A stretch of 10,368 nucleotides of DNA, taken from contig CALMOL010000101.1 in assembly GCA_937871685.1 (NCBI GenBank), positions 1 to 10,368 of the forward strand, written 5' to 3'. A model generated the notes under the pieces. It worked only from the letters and a program-made list of their open reading frames with translations. It did no database searches and was not told the origin of the DNA. Position 1 is the stretch's first letter, and each line of letters starts with the position of its first letter. The translations under genes were made by a program, and so were the position numbers. Below are positions 1 through 6,460 of this stretch, in pieces. This DNA is from an uncultured Verrucomicrobiota bacterium (GTDB lineage: Bacteria > Verrucomicrobiota > Verrucomicrobiia > Chthoniobacterales > SZAS-18).

Positions 1-106
1 ATGCCCCGCCACCTTCGACGCTCACGCCCGCGTGGCCGAGTGCCTCGCCCATCGCGGCGAGGGCACCAGGTAGATTGTCCAATCCGATGGCGAAGTCGGT
101 CAGCAT
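1..106 (-). CDS. Small ACT-domain (amino-acid-binding) protein, N-terminal 35 residues, cut by window edge
   Basis: Read on the minus strand from the ATG at 106-104, this frame is open to the window edge and encodes MLTDFAIGLDNLPGAL followed by AAMGEALGHAGVSVEGGGA. An N-terminal beta strand, then LPGALA, a helix and a second strand (AGVSVEGGGA) is the beta-alpha-beta start of an ACT domain, in which the x-PGAL-x turn binds the amino acid ligand. The start overlaps the TGA stop (102-100) of the upstream OsmC-family gene within ATGCTGA, so translation is probably coupled and the two form an operon. Small stand-alone ACT proteins of this kind are known and are thought to sense ligands, but the partner is unknown. 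The C-terminal part lies outside the window, so family and length cannot be confirmed. Confidence 0.6.
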   Translation of the reverse strand, partial: MLTDFAIGLDNLPGALAAMGEALGHAGVSVEGGGA

Positions 107-588
107 GGCAAGTCGGTCGGGGTGGAGGCATCCGCGGGTTCGCAGCGCACCTCCGACTTCACCGGGCGCGCGGGGTGGCAATCTTCGTGGGCTTGATGGT
201 GCAGGGCATGGACGACATCGGCCGGCGGAGATTCCTTCCCGAACCGGACCGCCGGGCGCAGCGTCACGCGCTTCATGGCGACCTTGCCGGCGGCGTCCCT
301 CCCCATTACGCCGACTGCCGCGTCGCGGTAGCTCTCAACCACAATTCCGCGCCGCGCGGCGTGGAAGAGGAACCACAGCATGTGGCACGAGGAAAGGCTG
401 GCCACGAAGGCCTCCTCCGGGTCCACCGCCGACGCGTCCGACATCGGAGGCGGCACCACCGCCGGGCTGGCCGAGGCGGGCACCTCCGCCCCGCCGTCGA
501 AAATCCAATGGTGGCGTCGGGAGTATCGCTGGTCGATGGATGCGGTCTCGTCGTGCTTCCAGGTCACGGTCGCGTGGTGCTCGCTCAT
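100..588 (-). CDS. OsmC/Ohr-family peroxidase-like protein
   Basis: A 162-aa protein beginning MSEHHATVTWKHD. It shows the OsmC pattern: an N-terminal strand, HHWIFDGG, then DPEEAFVASLSSCHMLWFL with the first reactive cysteine, and near the C-terminus HEDCHPARPVKSEV with the second. The two cysteines, on the central helix and in the C-terminal H-x-x-C segment, are the peroxidatic and resolving cysteines of the family, which reduces organic hydroperoxides with lipoyl or thiol reductants in the cytosol. The ATG at 588-586 was chosen because MSEHHATVTW aligns with the usual family start; the longer reading upstream would run through the palindrome at 619-642. The roughly 12 residues after KSEVRCEP are a slight tail. 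It overlaps the ACT-domain gene by 7 nt and diverges from the ArsR-type gene. The family is clear; the exact substrate is not. Confidence 0.9.
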   Translation of the reverse strand: MSEHHATVTWKHDETASIDQRYSRRHHWIFDGGAEVPASASPAVVPPPMSDASAVDPEEAFVASLSSCHMLWFLFHAARRGIVVESYRDAAVGVMGRDAAGKVAMKRVTLRPAVRFGKESPPADVVHALHHQAHEDCHPARPVKSEVRCEPADASTPTDLPC

Positions 589-618
589 GCCAGCCCATGA
601 TGCGGGCCGAGACGTGGG

Positions 619-642
619 ACAATTCAACCGCGGCTGAATTGT
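619..642. promoter_or_regulatory. 24-bp palindrome, candidate operator for the divergent OsmC/ArsR promoters
   Basis: Arms ACAATTCA (619-626) and TGAATTGT (635-642) are exact inverted complements. They flank a second palindrome, CCGCGG (628-633), so only the pair 627/634 breaks symmetry. The arms are AT-rich in a GC-rich setting. The site lies 31 bp upstream of the OsmC start and 74 bp upstream of the ArsR start, where an autoregulatory operator is expected. No firm -35/-10 boxes could be assigned. Operator function and the link to the neighbouring regulator are inferred. Confidence 0.55.
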
Positions 643-715
643 GATCGCAGGCTGCGGGCGTGATGATCGCGGCCGAGCGGCATTCCTCCGGCCGCGCGAC
701 CCAACGCCAAAACGC

Positions 716-1189
716 ATGCGCCTTGAGCCAGACATTGCCCGGGTCGCCGCACTGATCGGCGAGCCCAGCCGGACCGCCCTCCTGACCGTGCTGCTGGACG
801 GCGCGTCGCGCCCGGCGAGCGAGCTGGCCGCCGCGGCTGGCGTTTCTCCCACCGCGGCCAGCGGTCACTTGGCCAAGCTGGTGCAAGGCCGGCTGCTCCT
901 GGCGGAGACGGCTGGCCGGCACCGCTACTACCGCCTGGCCGGGCCGGAGGTGGCGACGGCGGTCGAGGCGCTGGCTCAGCTCACCGAGTTGCCCGCAGTG
1001 CTGCGTCCGCCGCGACTTTCGCCCGCCGCGCAGGCGCTGCGGGCGGCCCGCTCCTGCTACGATCATCTGGCCGGCAGATTGGCCGTAGCCGTGGCCGCCG
1101 CCCTGGAAGCTCGCGGGCACTTGGTGCGCGGGGAAGGCCAGATTTACCAAACGGGCGACGAGGACGCGCGGCGGTGGTTCGCGCGGTAG
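716..1189 (+). CDS. ArsR-family winged-helix regulator, N-terminal part (interrupted by in-frame TAG)
   Basis: From ATG 716 the frame encodes MRLEPDIARVAALIGEPSR, then a winged helix-turn-helix: LLDGASRPASELAAAAGVSP, TAASGHLAKLVQGRLL (recognition helix) and the wing RHRYYRLAGPEVATAV. This is the ArsR/SmtB fold, a dimeric DNA-binding repressor. No metal-site cysteine motif (ELCVCDL type) is visible. The open reading stops at TAG 1187-1189 after 157 residues, yet the same frame continues with sequence belonging to this subfamily (CLDWTERRPHLAG at about 1240-1278), whose members are usually around 220-240 aa. The DNA-binding domain is intact, so the truncated product might still bind DNA. The start at 716 is preferred over the GTG at 641, which lies inside the palindrome. 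It is divergent from the OsmC-family gene and is its likely regulator. Confidence 0.8.
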   Translation: MRLEPDIARVAALIGEPSRTALLTVLLDGASRPASELAAAAGVSPTAASGHLAKLVQGRLLLAETAGRHRYYRLAGPEVATAVEALAQLTELPAVLRPPRLSPAAQALRAARSCYDHLAGRLAVAVAAALEARGHLVRGEGQIYQTGDEDARRWFAR

Positions 1190-1192
1190 GGA

Positions 1193-1453
1193 GTGAACCT
1201 GTCGTCGCTGCGTCCTTCCCGCGGCGGCCCCGCGCGCCAATGCCTGGACTGGACCGAACGGCGGCCGCACCTCGCCGGGCCGCTGGGCGCAGCGCTGTTT
1301 GCCGCGTGGCGCGAGGCCGGGTGGCTGCGGCGAGGACCGGGGCGCCTGGTGGAAATCACCGCGCTGGGCCGGCGGAAGTTCTCCGAAGAACTCGGCCTCG
1401 CGCTGGAGGAAGGCGCATCGGCGATAGAGGTCCGCCGGCCCGCCGCCGCCTGA
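1193..1453 (+). pseudogene. C-terminal part of the same ArsR-family regulator, downstream of the in-frame stop
   Basis: In the same frame as the preceding fragment and only one codon (GGA) after its TAG, the sequence continues VNLSSLRPSR, then GGPARQCLDWTERRPHLAG, PLGAALFAAWREAGW and LVEITALGRRKFSEELGL. The C-L-D-W-T/S-E-R-R-P-H-L-A-G stretch is characteristic of the C-terminal domain of this ArsR subfamily. A GTG at 1193 could in principle restart translation, but no properly spaced ribosome binding site precedes it. The likeliest readings are a nonsense mutation giving a pseudogene, or a sequencing or assembly error at 1187-1189. A split gene by reinitiation, or stop readthrough, is less likely. 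Reading through the stop gives a 245-codon gene of normal length. Confidence 0.7.
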
Positions 1454-1519
1454 GTCGCAGGATGCCTACGCGCAGCGTCAGGGCGTGCCGCGAAGAATCC
1501 GCACTTCGCCTTCCCGCCC

Positions 1520-3397
1520 ATGCCCGAACTCCTCGATTCGCCTGCTGTCCCCGCCGCCCCCGTCTTGCCGGATAGCCCTGCTTCCCCCGCGCAGGGCGCT
1601 TTCCTGCTGCCGGATGGCGCCGGTGTCCATTTCCGCGTGTGGGCGCCATTCGCCACAAAGGTTTCCGTGGTGGGCGACTTCAACGAGTGGAACGACGCCG
1701 CCCACCCGCTGGAGCGCGCTGACGACGGCAACTGGAGCGGCACGGTCCCCGAGGCCAAGAACGGCGCGCACTACAAGTTCGCCGTCGTGAACGGCGAAAA
1801 GAAGTTCCTGCGCAACGATCCCTACGCGCGGCTGATCGACCCGCAGAAGCAAAACTCCGTCCTTCACTTCTCCGACTTCGACTGGGGCAACGACCAATTC
1901 CACCTGCCCTCGCTCAATGAGCTGACCATCTACGAGCTCCACGTCGGCACCTTCGGCGGCGCGTCGTCGGAGAACCGCATCGGCCGCTTCGAGCACATCC
2001 GCCGGATGCTGCCCTATCTGCGGAACATGGGCGTCAACGCCATCGAGCTGATGCCGCCGGCCAACTTCCCCACCGAGCTTTCCTGGGGCTACAACGTCAA
2101 CTACCCCTTCGCCGTCGAGCCTTCCTACGGCGGTCCCGAGGGCCTGCGCCAACTCATCAAGGCGGCGCACGAGCACGGCATCGGCGTCATCATCGACGTG
2201 GTCTATAACCACTTCGGCCCCTCCGACCTCGACCTGTGGCAGTTCGACGGCTGGCAGGAGAACAATCTCGGCGGCATCTACTTCTACAACGACCACCGCG
2301 CCTGGACCCCTTGGGGCGAAAACCGCCCCGACTACGGCCGCGCCGAGGTGCGCCAATACATCCGCGACAACGCCCTGATGTGGCTGCGCGAGTTCCGCGC
2401 CGATGGCCTGCGGCTCGACATGACCGCCTACATCCGCAACGTGCGCGCCTCCGGTTCCGCCGCCGACGACCTGCCCGAGGGATGGGCGATGCTCCAGTGG
2501 GTCAACGACGAGGTGAACCAACACTTCCCCGGCCGCGTGATGATCGCCGAAGACCTTCACGAGATGGACGCCATCACCCGCCCCACGGCCGACGGCGGCG
2601 CCGGCTTCCACTCGCAGTGGTGCGGCAAGTTCGTTCATCCCATCCGCGCCGCGCTCATCACGCCCGACGACGCCCACCGCGACATGGACTCCGTGGCCGC
2701 CGCGGTCCATGCCGCCTACGACGGCGACCCGTTCAAGCGCGTGGTCTATTCCGAGTCCCACGACGAGGTGGCCAACGGCCGCGCGCGCATTCCCTACGAG
2801 GTCTCGTCCGACGATCCCGGCGGCTTTTTCGCCAAGAAGCGCTCCACGCTCGGCGCAGGCTTGGTCTTTACCACGCCCGGCGTGCCGATGATCTTTTCCG
2901 GCCAGGAATTCATGGAGGACGAGTGGTTTCGCGACACCAAGCCGCTCGACTGGACCAAGCTGGAGCAATACCGCGGCATCGCGCGCCTCTATCGCGACCT
3001 GATGCACTGGCGCCGCAACACGAAGGGCCTCACCAAGGGCCTGACCGGCCGCCACACGCACGTCCACCATGTCAACCGCGAGGGCCGAGTGCTGAGCTTC
3101 CGCCGGATGTGGACGCCCGAGGGCGAGGGCGAGGTGCTCGTGGTCGCCAACTTCTCCAACCAAGTGCTGAAAGGTTATCGCATCGGTGCTTCTGCAACCG
3201 GCCGCTGGCACGTCCGCTTCAACTCGGACGCCAAGATGTATTCCTCTGAATTCCTCGACGAGGGCGACCACCACTTCGAGGCCGACGGAGAGGGCCACGA
3301 CGACCTGCCCGCTTCACTCGCGCTCGATCTCGGCCCCTACGCGCTGGTGATCCTCTCACAGGGCGAGCCAGACAAAGGCGGAGCACCAGCGGTCTGA
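1520..3397 (+). CDS. GH13 alpha-amylase-family enzyme with N-terminal CBM48 (branching enzyme / trehalohydrolase-like)
   Basis: A 625-aa cytosolic-type protein with no signal peptide. Residues about 27-120 form a CBM48 domain (VHFRVWAPFATKVSVVGDFN). The GH13 barrel follows, with all conserved regions: region I DVVYNHFGP (D226, N230, H231), region II ADGLRLD with nucleophile D300, region III VMIAED with acid/base E344, and region IV ESHDEVAN with stabiliser D415. A C-terminal beta domain starts near 530. An intact D-E-D triad predicts retaining action on alpha-1,4/1,6-glucans. IELMPPANFP, WGYNVNYPF and YGGPEGL fit the GlgB/TreZ branch, and region III reads AED where GlgB usually has AEE, so branching enzyme versus malto-oligosyltrehalose trehalohydrolase stays open. 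No treY or glg neighbour is present. It is convergent with the nucleotidyltransferase gene, with a 14-nt gap. Confidence 0.9.
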   Translation: MPELLDSPAVPAAPVLPDSPASPAQGAFLLPDGAGVHFRVWAPFATKVSVVGDFNEWNDAAHPLERADDGNWSGTVPEAKNGAHYKFAVVNGEKKFLRNDPYARLIDPQKQNSVLHFSDFDWGNDQFHLPSLNELTIYELHVGTFGGASSENRIGRFEHIRRMLPYLRNMGVNAIELMPPANFPTELSWGYNVNYPFAVEPSYGGPEGLRQLIKAAHEHGIGVIIDVVYNHFGPSDLDLWQFDGWQENNLGGIYFYNDHRAWTPWGENRPDYGRAEVRQYIRDNALMWLREFRADGLRLDMTAYIRNVRASGSAADDLPEGWAMLQWVNDEVNQHFPGRVMIAEDLHEMDAITRPTADGGAGFHSQWCGKFVHPIRAALITPDDAHRDMDSVAAAVHAAYDGDPFKRVVYSESHDEVANGRARIPYEVSSDDPGGFFAKKRSTLGAGLVFTTPGVPMIFSGQEFMEDEWFRDTKPLDWTKLEQYRGIARLYRDLMHWRRNTKGLTKGLTGRHTHVHHVNREGRVLSFRRMWTPEGEGEVLVVANFSNQVLKGYRIGASATGRWHVRFNSDAKMYSSEFLDEGDHHFEADGEGHDDLPASLALDLGPYALVILSQGEPDKGGAPAV

Positions 3398-3411
3398 AGG
3401 AGGCCAGCGGC

Positions 3412-4188
3412 TCATTCTTCCTCCAGCGGCTGGCGTTCCTCGGCGATCATTCGCTGGAGTTGCGGCCAGCGGACCGAAAGAAAACGCTGCAACGCCGGCT
3501 CCGGGCTGCGCGCGATCTCCTCGATGGGAACGGCATCCTCGACGCGAATGCCGGCCCTTTGCCAAGCGTTCAAGCCGTCCACCCCCAAGGCCAGCCGACC
3601 TACGTCCTCAATCATTCGCAAGGCTTGCCGGGTCTCGTTTTGGGCAACGAAGTCGGAAATCAGATGCCATACCACGCGGATGCTCATGCGGACGTGCTTT
3701 GCGTCCTGCCGGTCGCCTTGATGAAGCTGGCGCAGGCAGGCCAATTTGCCTTCCAGGCAGAGCATCGGGTGGAGCACGCGCACTTCCACGCCGACCATCG
3801 ACCCTTCGCTGCCTCGCCACCATTGCGCGCTGTGGATCGCGTCCATGGTGCCGATGCCGACCACATTGGCCAGCACGTCCACGCGAACTCGCTCGCCCCC
3901 CGGAGTCGGCAGCGAGAATGCCCCGGTGGTCGGACCAACCAAGCCGATATCGCCCAACGTCACGCGCACGCCAAAGCTCTGCGCCAATTGCTTCGCGTCG
4001 CGAGGACTGCCCAAGATGTCCAAGTCTTTGCTCGTGAATGGCTGCAAAGAGGCCGCCGATGCATCCCCGAAAAGATATCGCATTGCCCAAAGGTTCACGG
4101 CCTGCCCGCCAACCACGATCCCTCCGCCCTTCAAGCTGCTCAAGCGCGCCAGAACCTCGCGCAGTTCCGTTGGGTCGAACGTTTTCAT
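3412..4188 (-). CDS. Nucleotidyltransferase-fold protein (AbiEii / minimal nucleotidyltransferase-like)
   Basis: A 258-aa protein. The N-terminal half shows the polymerase-beta-type nucleotidyltransferase signature: GGGIVVGGQAVNLWA (residues 21-35, with G27-G28), FTSKDLDILG (51-60; metal-binding D55 and D57) and a third acidic strand ERVRVDVLA (D104). LCLEGKLACLRQLHQGDRQD (143-162) then matches the K-x-x-A-x-x-R...D segment seen in AbiEii-like proteins. The C-terminal half is helical. Such enzymes transfer NMP to RNA, tRNA or protein; many are toxins of abortive-infection or toxin-antitoxin pairs, while others are uncharacterised household proteins. Its ATG overlaps the stop of an 88-aa upstream gene (ATGA), so the two are co-translated. 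No wHTH AbiEi-type antitoxin is next to it. The fold is well supported; a toxin role is inferred. Confidence 0.75.
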   Translation of the reverse strand: MKTFDPTELREVLARLSSLKGGGIVVGGQAVNLWAMRYLFGDASAASLQPFTSKDLDILGSPRDAKQLAQSFGVRVTLGDIGLVGPTTGAFSLPTPGGERVRVDVLANVVGIGTMDAIHSAQWWRGSEGSMVGVEVRVLHPMLCLEGKLACLRQLHQGDRQDAKHVRMSIRVVWHLISDFVAQNETRQALRMIEDVGRLALGVDGLNAWQRAGIRVEDAVPIEEIARSPEPALQRFLSVRWPQLQRMIAEERQPLEEE

Positions 4189-4451
4189 GCGTCCGGCCTT
4201 GGCCCGCTCTCCTGTCGGCGCGGCGGCAAGTCAGGCAGCCGGTTGTAGAGCACATCGTGGTCCCAGTCCACGCGCCAGAAGCTGGCGCCGCCGTCAAAAA
4301 GATCCGCCTGCGCCTGCGCCTCGTCGGGCGGCAGCTTTAGAAGTGCCATGCGCTCGGCGGCTTTCGCGCGGCGCCACGGCTCCCATTCCGCCTCGGAGCG
4401 GATGATGTGCACGGAGAAGCCTTCCGGCTCGGGGGCGGGGTGCTCGTTCAT
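4185..4451 (-). CDS. Unrecognised 88-aa acidic protein coupled to the nucleotidyltransferase gene
   Basis: A small protein starting MNEHPAPEPEGFSVHIIRSE. It has a predicted helix rich in W/R/A/E (AEWEPWRRAKAAERMALLKL, 21-40), an acidic segment PPDEAQAQADLFDGG (41-55), an aromatic WRVDWDHDVLYNRLPDLP (59-76) and a disordered tail. There is no signal peptide, membrane segment or recognisable DNA-binding motif. The gene is supported by its 4-nt ATGA overlap with the nucleotidyltransferase start, by its complementary codon structure, and by sitting in the only space upstream of that gene. I do not recognise the family. The position and size of the first gene in a two-gene unit with a nucleotidyltransferase would fit an antitoxin or partner protein, but nothing in the residues proves this. 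Start ATG 4451-4449. Confidence 0.65.
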   Translation of the reverse strand: MNEHPAPEPEGFSVHIIRSEAEWEPWRRAKAAERMALLKLPPDEAQAQADLFDGGASFWRVDWDHDVLYNRLPDLPPRRQESGPRPDA

Positions 4452-4509
4452 GCGCGGCTGGGTGGGAGGAAGGCAAACGTTCCGCATTCCGGCCCGCGCG
4501 ACAAGCCGC

Positions 4510-4554
4510 GCGGCGCGACCGCACCTTTGACTTCGAGCGGCGCGACCGCACCTT
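4510..4554. repeat. Perfect 18-bp direct repeat (two copies) upstream of serA
   Basis: GCGGCGCGACCGCACCTT occurs at 4510-4527 and again at 4537-4554, identical, with a 9-bp spacer. It lies in the 124-bp space between the divergent small-protein gene and serA, ending 21 bp before the serA ATG. Each copy contains GCGG...CCGC, able to form a 4-bp stem with a 5-nt loop. It could be a pair of operator half-sites 27 bp apart, a 5'-leader element, or a remnant of a dispersed intergenic repeat. The sequence alone does not decide. Confidence 0.6.
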
Positions 4555-4575
4555 CCCGACCTTTTTTCCGATTCC

Positions 4576-6177
4576 ATGCCCGCCCTGCTGAAAGTCCTCG
4601 TCGCCGACGCCGTCTCGCCCCGCACCGTGGAGGCGCTCACCGAGGGCGGTGGGGTCGAGGCCGTGATGAAGACTGGCCTCAAGGAGGACGCGCTCCTGGA
4701 AATCATCCCGGACTTCGCCGCGCTCGTGGTGCGCTCGCAGACGAAAGTCACCGCCCGCGTGCTGGAGGCGGCGAAGCAGTTGCGCGCCGTCGGCCGCGCC
4801 GGCGTGGGCGTGGACAACGTGGACGTCGAGGCCGCCACGCGCCGCGGCGTCATCGTGATGAACACGCCTGATGGCAACACCATCTCCACTGCCGAGCATG
4901 CGTTCTCCCTGCTTATGGCCGTGGCGCGCCACATCCCGCAGGCGCACGGCTCGATGGCGGCCGGCAAGTGGGACCGCAAGTCCTTCGAGGGCGTCGAGCT
5001 CTACGGGAAGACGCTTGCCGTGCTCGGCATGGGCCGCATCGGCTCGGAGGTCTCCCGCCGCGCCATCGCCTTCGGGATGAGCGTGCTGGCTTACGATCCC
5101 TATCTCTCTGCGAGCCGCGCTCGTTCGCTCCAGGTCGAGCTCGTCGAAAACCTCGACGACCTCCTGCCGCGCGCCGACTTCTACTCGCTCCACATGCCGC
5201 TTACGAACGAGACGCGGCACCTGCTCAACGCGACGCGGCTGGCCCAGGTCAAGCCCGGCGCGCGCATCGTCAACGCTGCCCGCGGTGGCCTCATCGACGA
5301 GACCGCGCTCGGCGAGGCCCTGCACTCCGGCCGCGTGGCCGCCGCGGCGCTCGACGTCTTCGAGCAGGAGCCGCCGCCAGCCGACTGGCCCCTGCGCAGC
5401 CTCCCGAACCTCGTGATGACCCCGCACCTCGGCGCGAGCACCGCCGAGGCGCAGGAGAGCGTGGGCCTGGAGATCGCGCGCTCTCTGCGCGGCTTCCTCT
5501 TCGACGGCATCGTGAAGAATGCCGTCAACCTCCCCAACCTCGACGCGCAGACGCTCGCCGTCGTCGGCCCCTACCTCGACTTCGGCACGCGCCTCGGCCG
5601 CTTCCTCTCGCAGATCGCCCCGAGCAAGCGCGCCGACCGCCTTACCGTGGCCTACGCCGGCCGCATCAACGAGGGTGACACCGGTCCCGTGCTCCGCGCC
5701 GTGGCGAAGGGTTTCCTCGAAGCCGCCGGCGGCAGCGACGTGAACCCGGTCAACGCCCTCGCCGTCGCGCGCGGCCTCGGCCTGGAACTGCGCGAGGCGC
5801 ATCTTTCCGACCCCGGCCCGTTCACCGATTCCCTCGAAGTGACCGTGGATTGCAACGGCTCCGGCCGCGCGAGCGTGACCGGTGCGTTCTTCGGCCGCCA
5901 GCCGCGCATCGTGCGCATCAACGAGCGCGAGGTCGAGGCGCGCCCCGAGGGCGTGATCGTGCTCATTGAGAACCGCGACGTGCCCGGCATGGTCGGCCGC
6001 ATCGGCACCCTGCTCGGCGGCATGGGCGTGAACATCGCCACCATGTCCCTGAGCCGCGACACTGCCGGCGGCTCCGCGCTCACCGCGCTCAACCTCGACT
6101 CCGCCCCCGCCGAAGACGCCCTGGCCCGCCTGCGCGCCGAGCCCGACATCCTTTCCGCCCGCGTCGTGCGGGTGTGA
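4576..6177 (+). CDS. serA: D-3-phosphoglycerate dehydrogenase, long form with ASB and ACT domains
   Basis: A 533-aa enzyme catalysing NAD-dependent oxidation of 3-phosphoglycerate to 3-phosphohydroxypyruvate, the first step of serine synthesis, in the cytosol. The substrate-binding part includes VVRSQTKV and GRAGVGVDNVD (73-83). The Rossmann dinucleotide motif is GMGRIG (G151, G153, G156). The catalytic residues are R236 (NAARGG), E265 (FEQEP) and H284 (TPHLGAST). Residues about 320-450 form the ASB/intervening domain (PYLDFGTRLGRFLSQ), and about 458-533 the ACT domain (IENRDVPGMVGRIG), the usual site of serine feedback. Length equals the roughly 525-530 aa long form typical of many phyla. 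ATG 4576 gives the standard N-terminus (LLKVLVADAVSP). It is preceded by the 18-bp direct repeat and has no clear Shine-Dalgarno. Confidence 0.97.
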   Translation: MPALLKVLVADAVSPRTVEALTEGGGVEAVMKTGLKEDALLEIIPDFAALVVRSQTKVTARVLEAAKQLRAVGRAGVGVDNVDVEAATRRGVIVMNTPDGNTISTAEHAFSLLMAVARHIPQAHGSMAAGKWDRKSFEGVELYGKTLAVLGMGRIGSEVSRRAIAFGMSVLAYDPYLSASRARSLQVELVENLDDLLPRADFYSLHMPLTNETRHLLNATRLAQVKPGARIVNAARGGLIDETALGEALHSGRVAAAALDVFEQEPPPADWPLRSLPNLVMTPHLGASTAEAQESVGLEIARSLRGFLFDGIVKNAVNLPNLDAQTLAVVGPYLDFGTRLGRFLSQIAPSKRADRLTVAYAGRINEGDTGPVLRAVAKGFLEAAGGSDVNPVNALAVARGLGLELREAHLSDPGPFTDSLEVTVDCNGSGRASVTGAFFGRQPRIVRINEREVEARPEGVIVLIENRDVPGMVGRIGTLLGGMGVNIATMSLSRDTAGGSALTALNLDSAPAEDALARLRAEPDILSARVVRV

Positions 6178-6216
6178 GCGTTTGCCTTCGGCCACCGCCC
6201 GGGGCACCGTAAATGC

Positions 6217-6456
6217 ATGATCGCCCGCATCCGCGAGCTCTTGGAGGCCGCGCCCTTCGAGTCATGCTGCATCCGCACCTCGGACGGCCGCGAACACGTC
6301 GTGCCGACCGCGGAGCACGCCTTCATCCCCCCGGCCGGCGGCCGAGTGCTCGTGGTGATGGACGATGATTCCGGGGCGACGCTTTCCGCCTTGCACATCG
6401 CCAGCGTCTTCAAACAAGCCCGCCCGGCCGGAGCGCCCGAGGGCGCTGCCAACTGA
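6217..6456 (+). CDS. Small hypothetical protein, 79 aa
   Basis: Encodes MIARIRELLEAAPFESCCIR, then TSDGREHVVPTAEHAFIPPA, GGRVLVVMDDDSGATLSALH and IASVFKQARPAGAPEGAAN. The pattern of an N-terminal helix, APFESCCIRTSDGREHVVP, a central GRVLVV strand and a closing strand plus helix resembles a loosely defined family of roughly 70-80-aa beta-rich proteins seen scattered through Planctomycetota/Verrucomicrobiota genomes (PF.P..I...DGR..PV...). The function of that family is unknown to me. It lies 39 nt downstream of serA on the same strand and may be co-transcribed with it. It ends 4 nt before the convergent peroxiredoxin stop. No membrane segment or signal is present. Start ATG 6217 is the only good start in frame. 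Confidence 0.65.
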   Translation: MIARIRELLEAAPFESCCIRTSDGREHVVPTAEHAFIPPAGGRVLVVMDDDSGATLSALHIASVFKQARPAGAPEGAAN

Positions 6457-6460
6457 TCAG

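Noticed and set aside
1..600. Plus-strand open frame at window start
   Set aside because: It is antisense to the OsmC-family gene, arginine-rich, with no domain; the minus-strand reading has both family cysteine motifs.
1187..1195. Programmed recoding of TAG (for example pyrrolysine)
   Set aside because: There is no downstream structure or pyrrolysine machinery in view, and ArsR-type regulators are not known pyrrolysine proteins; a nonsense mutation or sequence error is simpler.
1478..3298. Long minus-strand open frame (about 600 codons)
   Set aside because: It is antisense to the GH13 gene, whose catalytic motifs are intact; the complement of a GC-rich coding strand often stays open.
3403..3433. 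Terminator between the GH13 and nucleotidyltransferase genes
   Set aside because: GCCAGC and GCTGGC can pair, but the loop is about 19 nt, the stem is only 6 bp, and there is no T-tract; part of it lies in the nucleotidyltransferase coding end.
4294..6207. Long minus-strand open frame (about 630 codons)
   Set aside because: It is antisense to serA and has low-complexity H/V/G/A/E/R composition with no recognisable domain.
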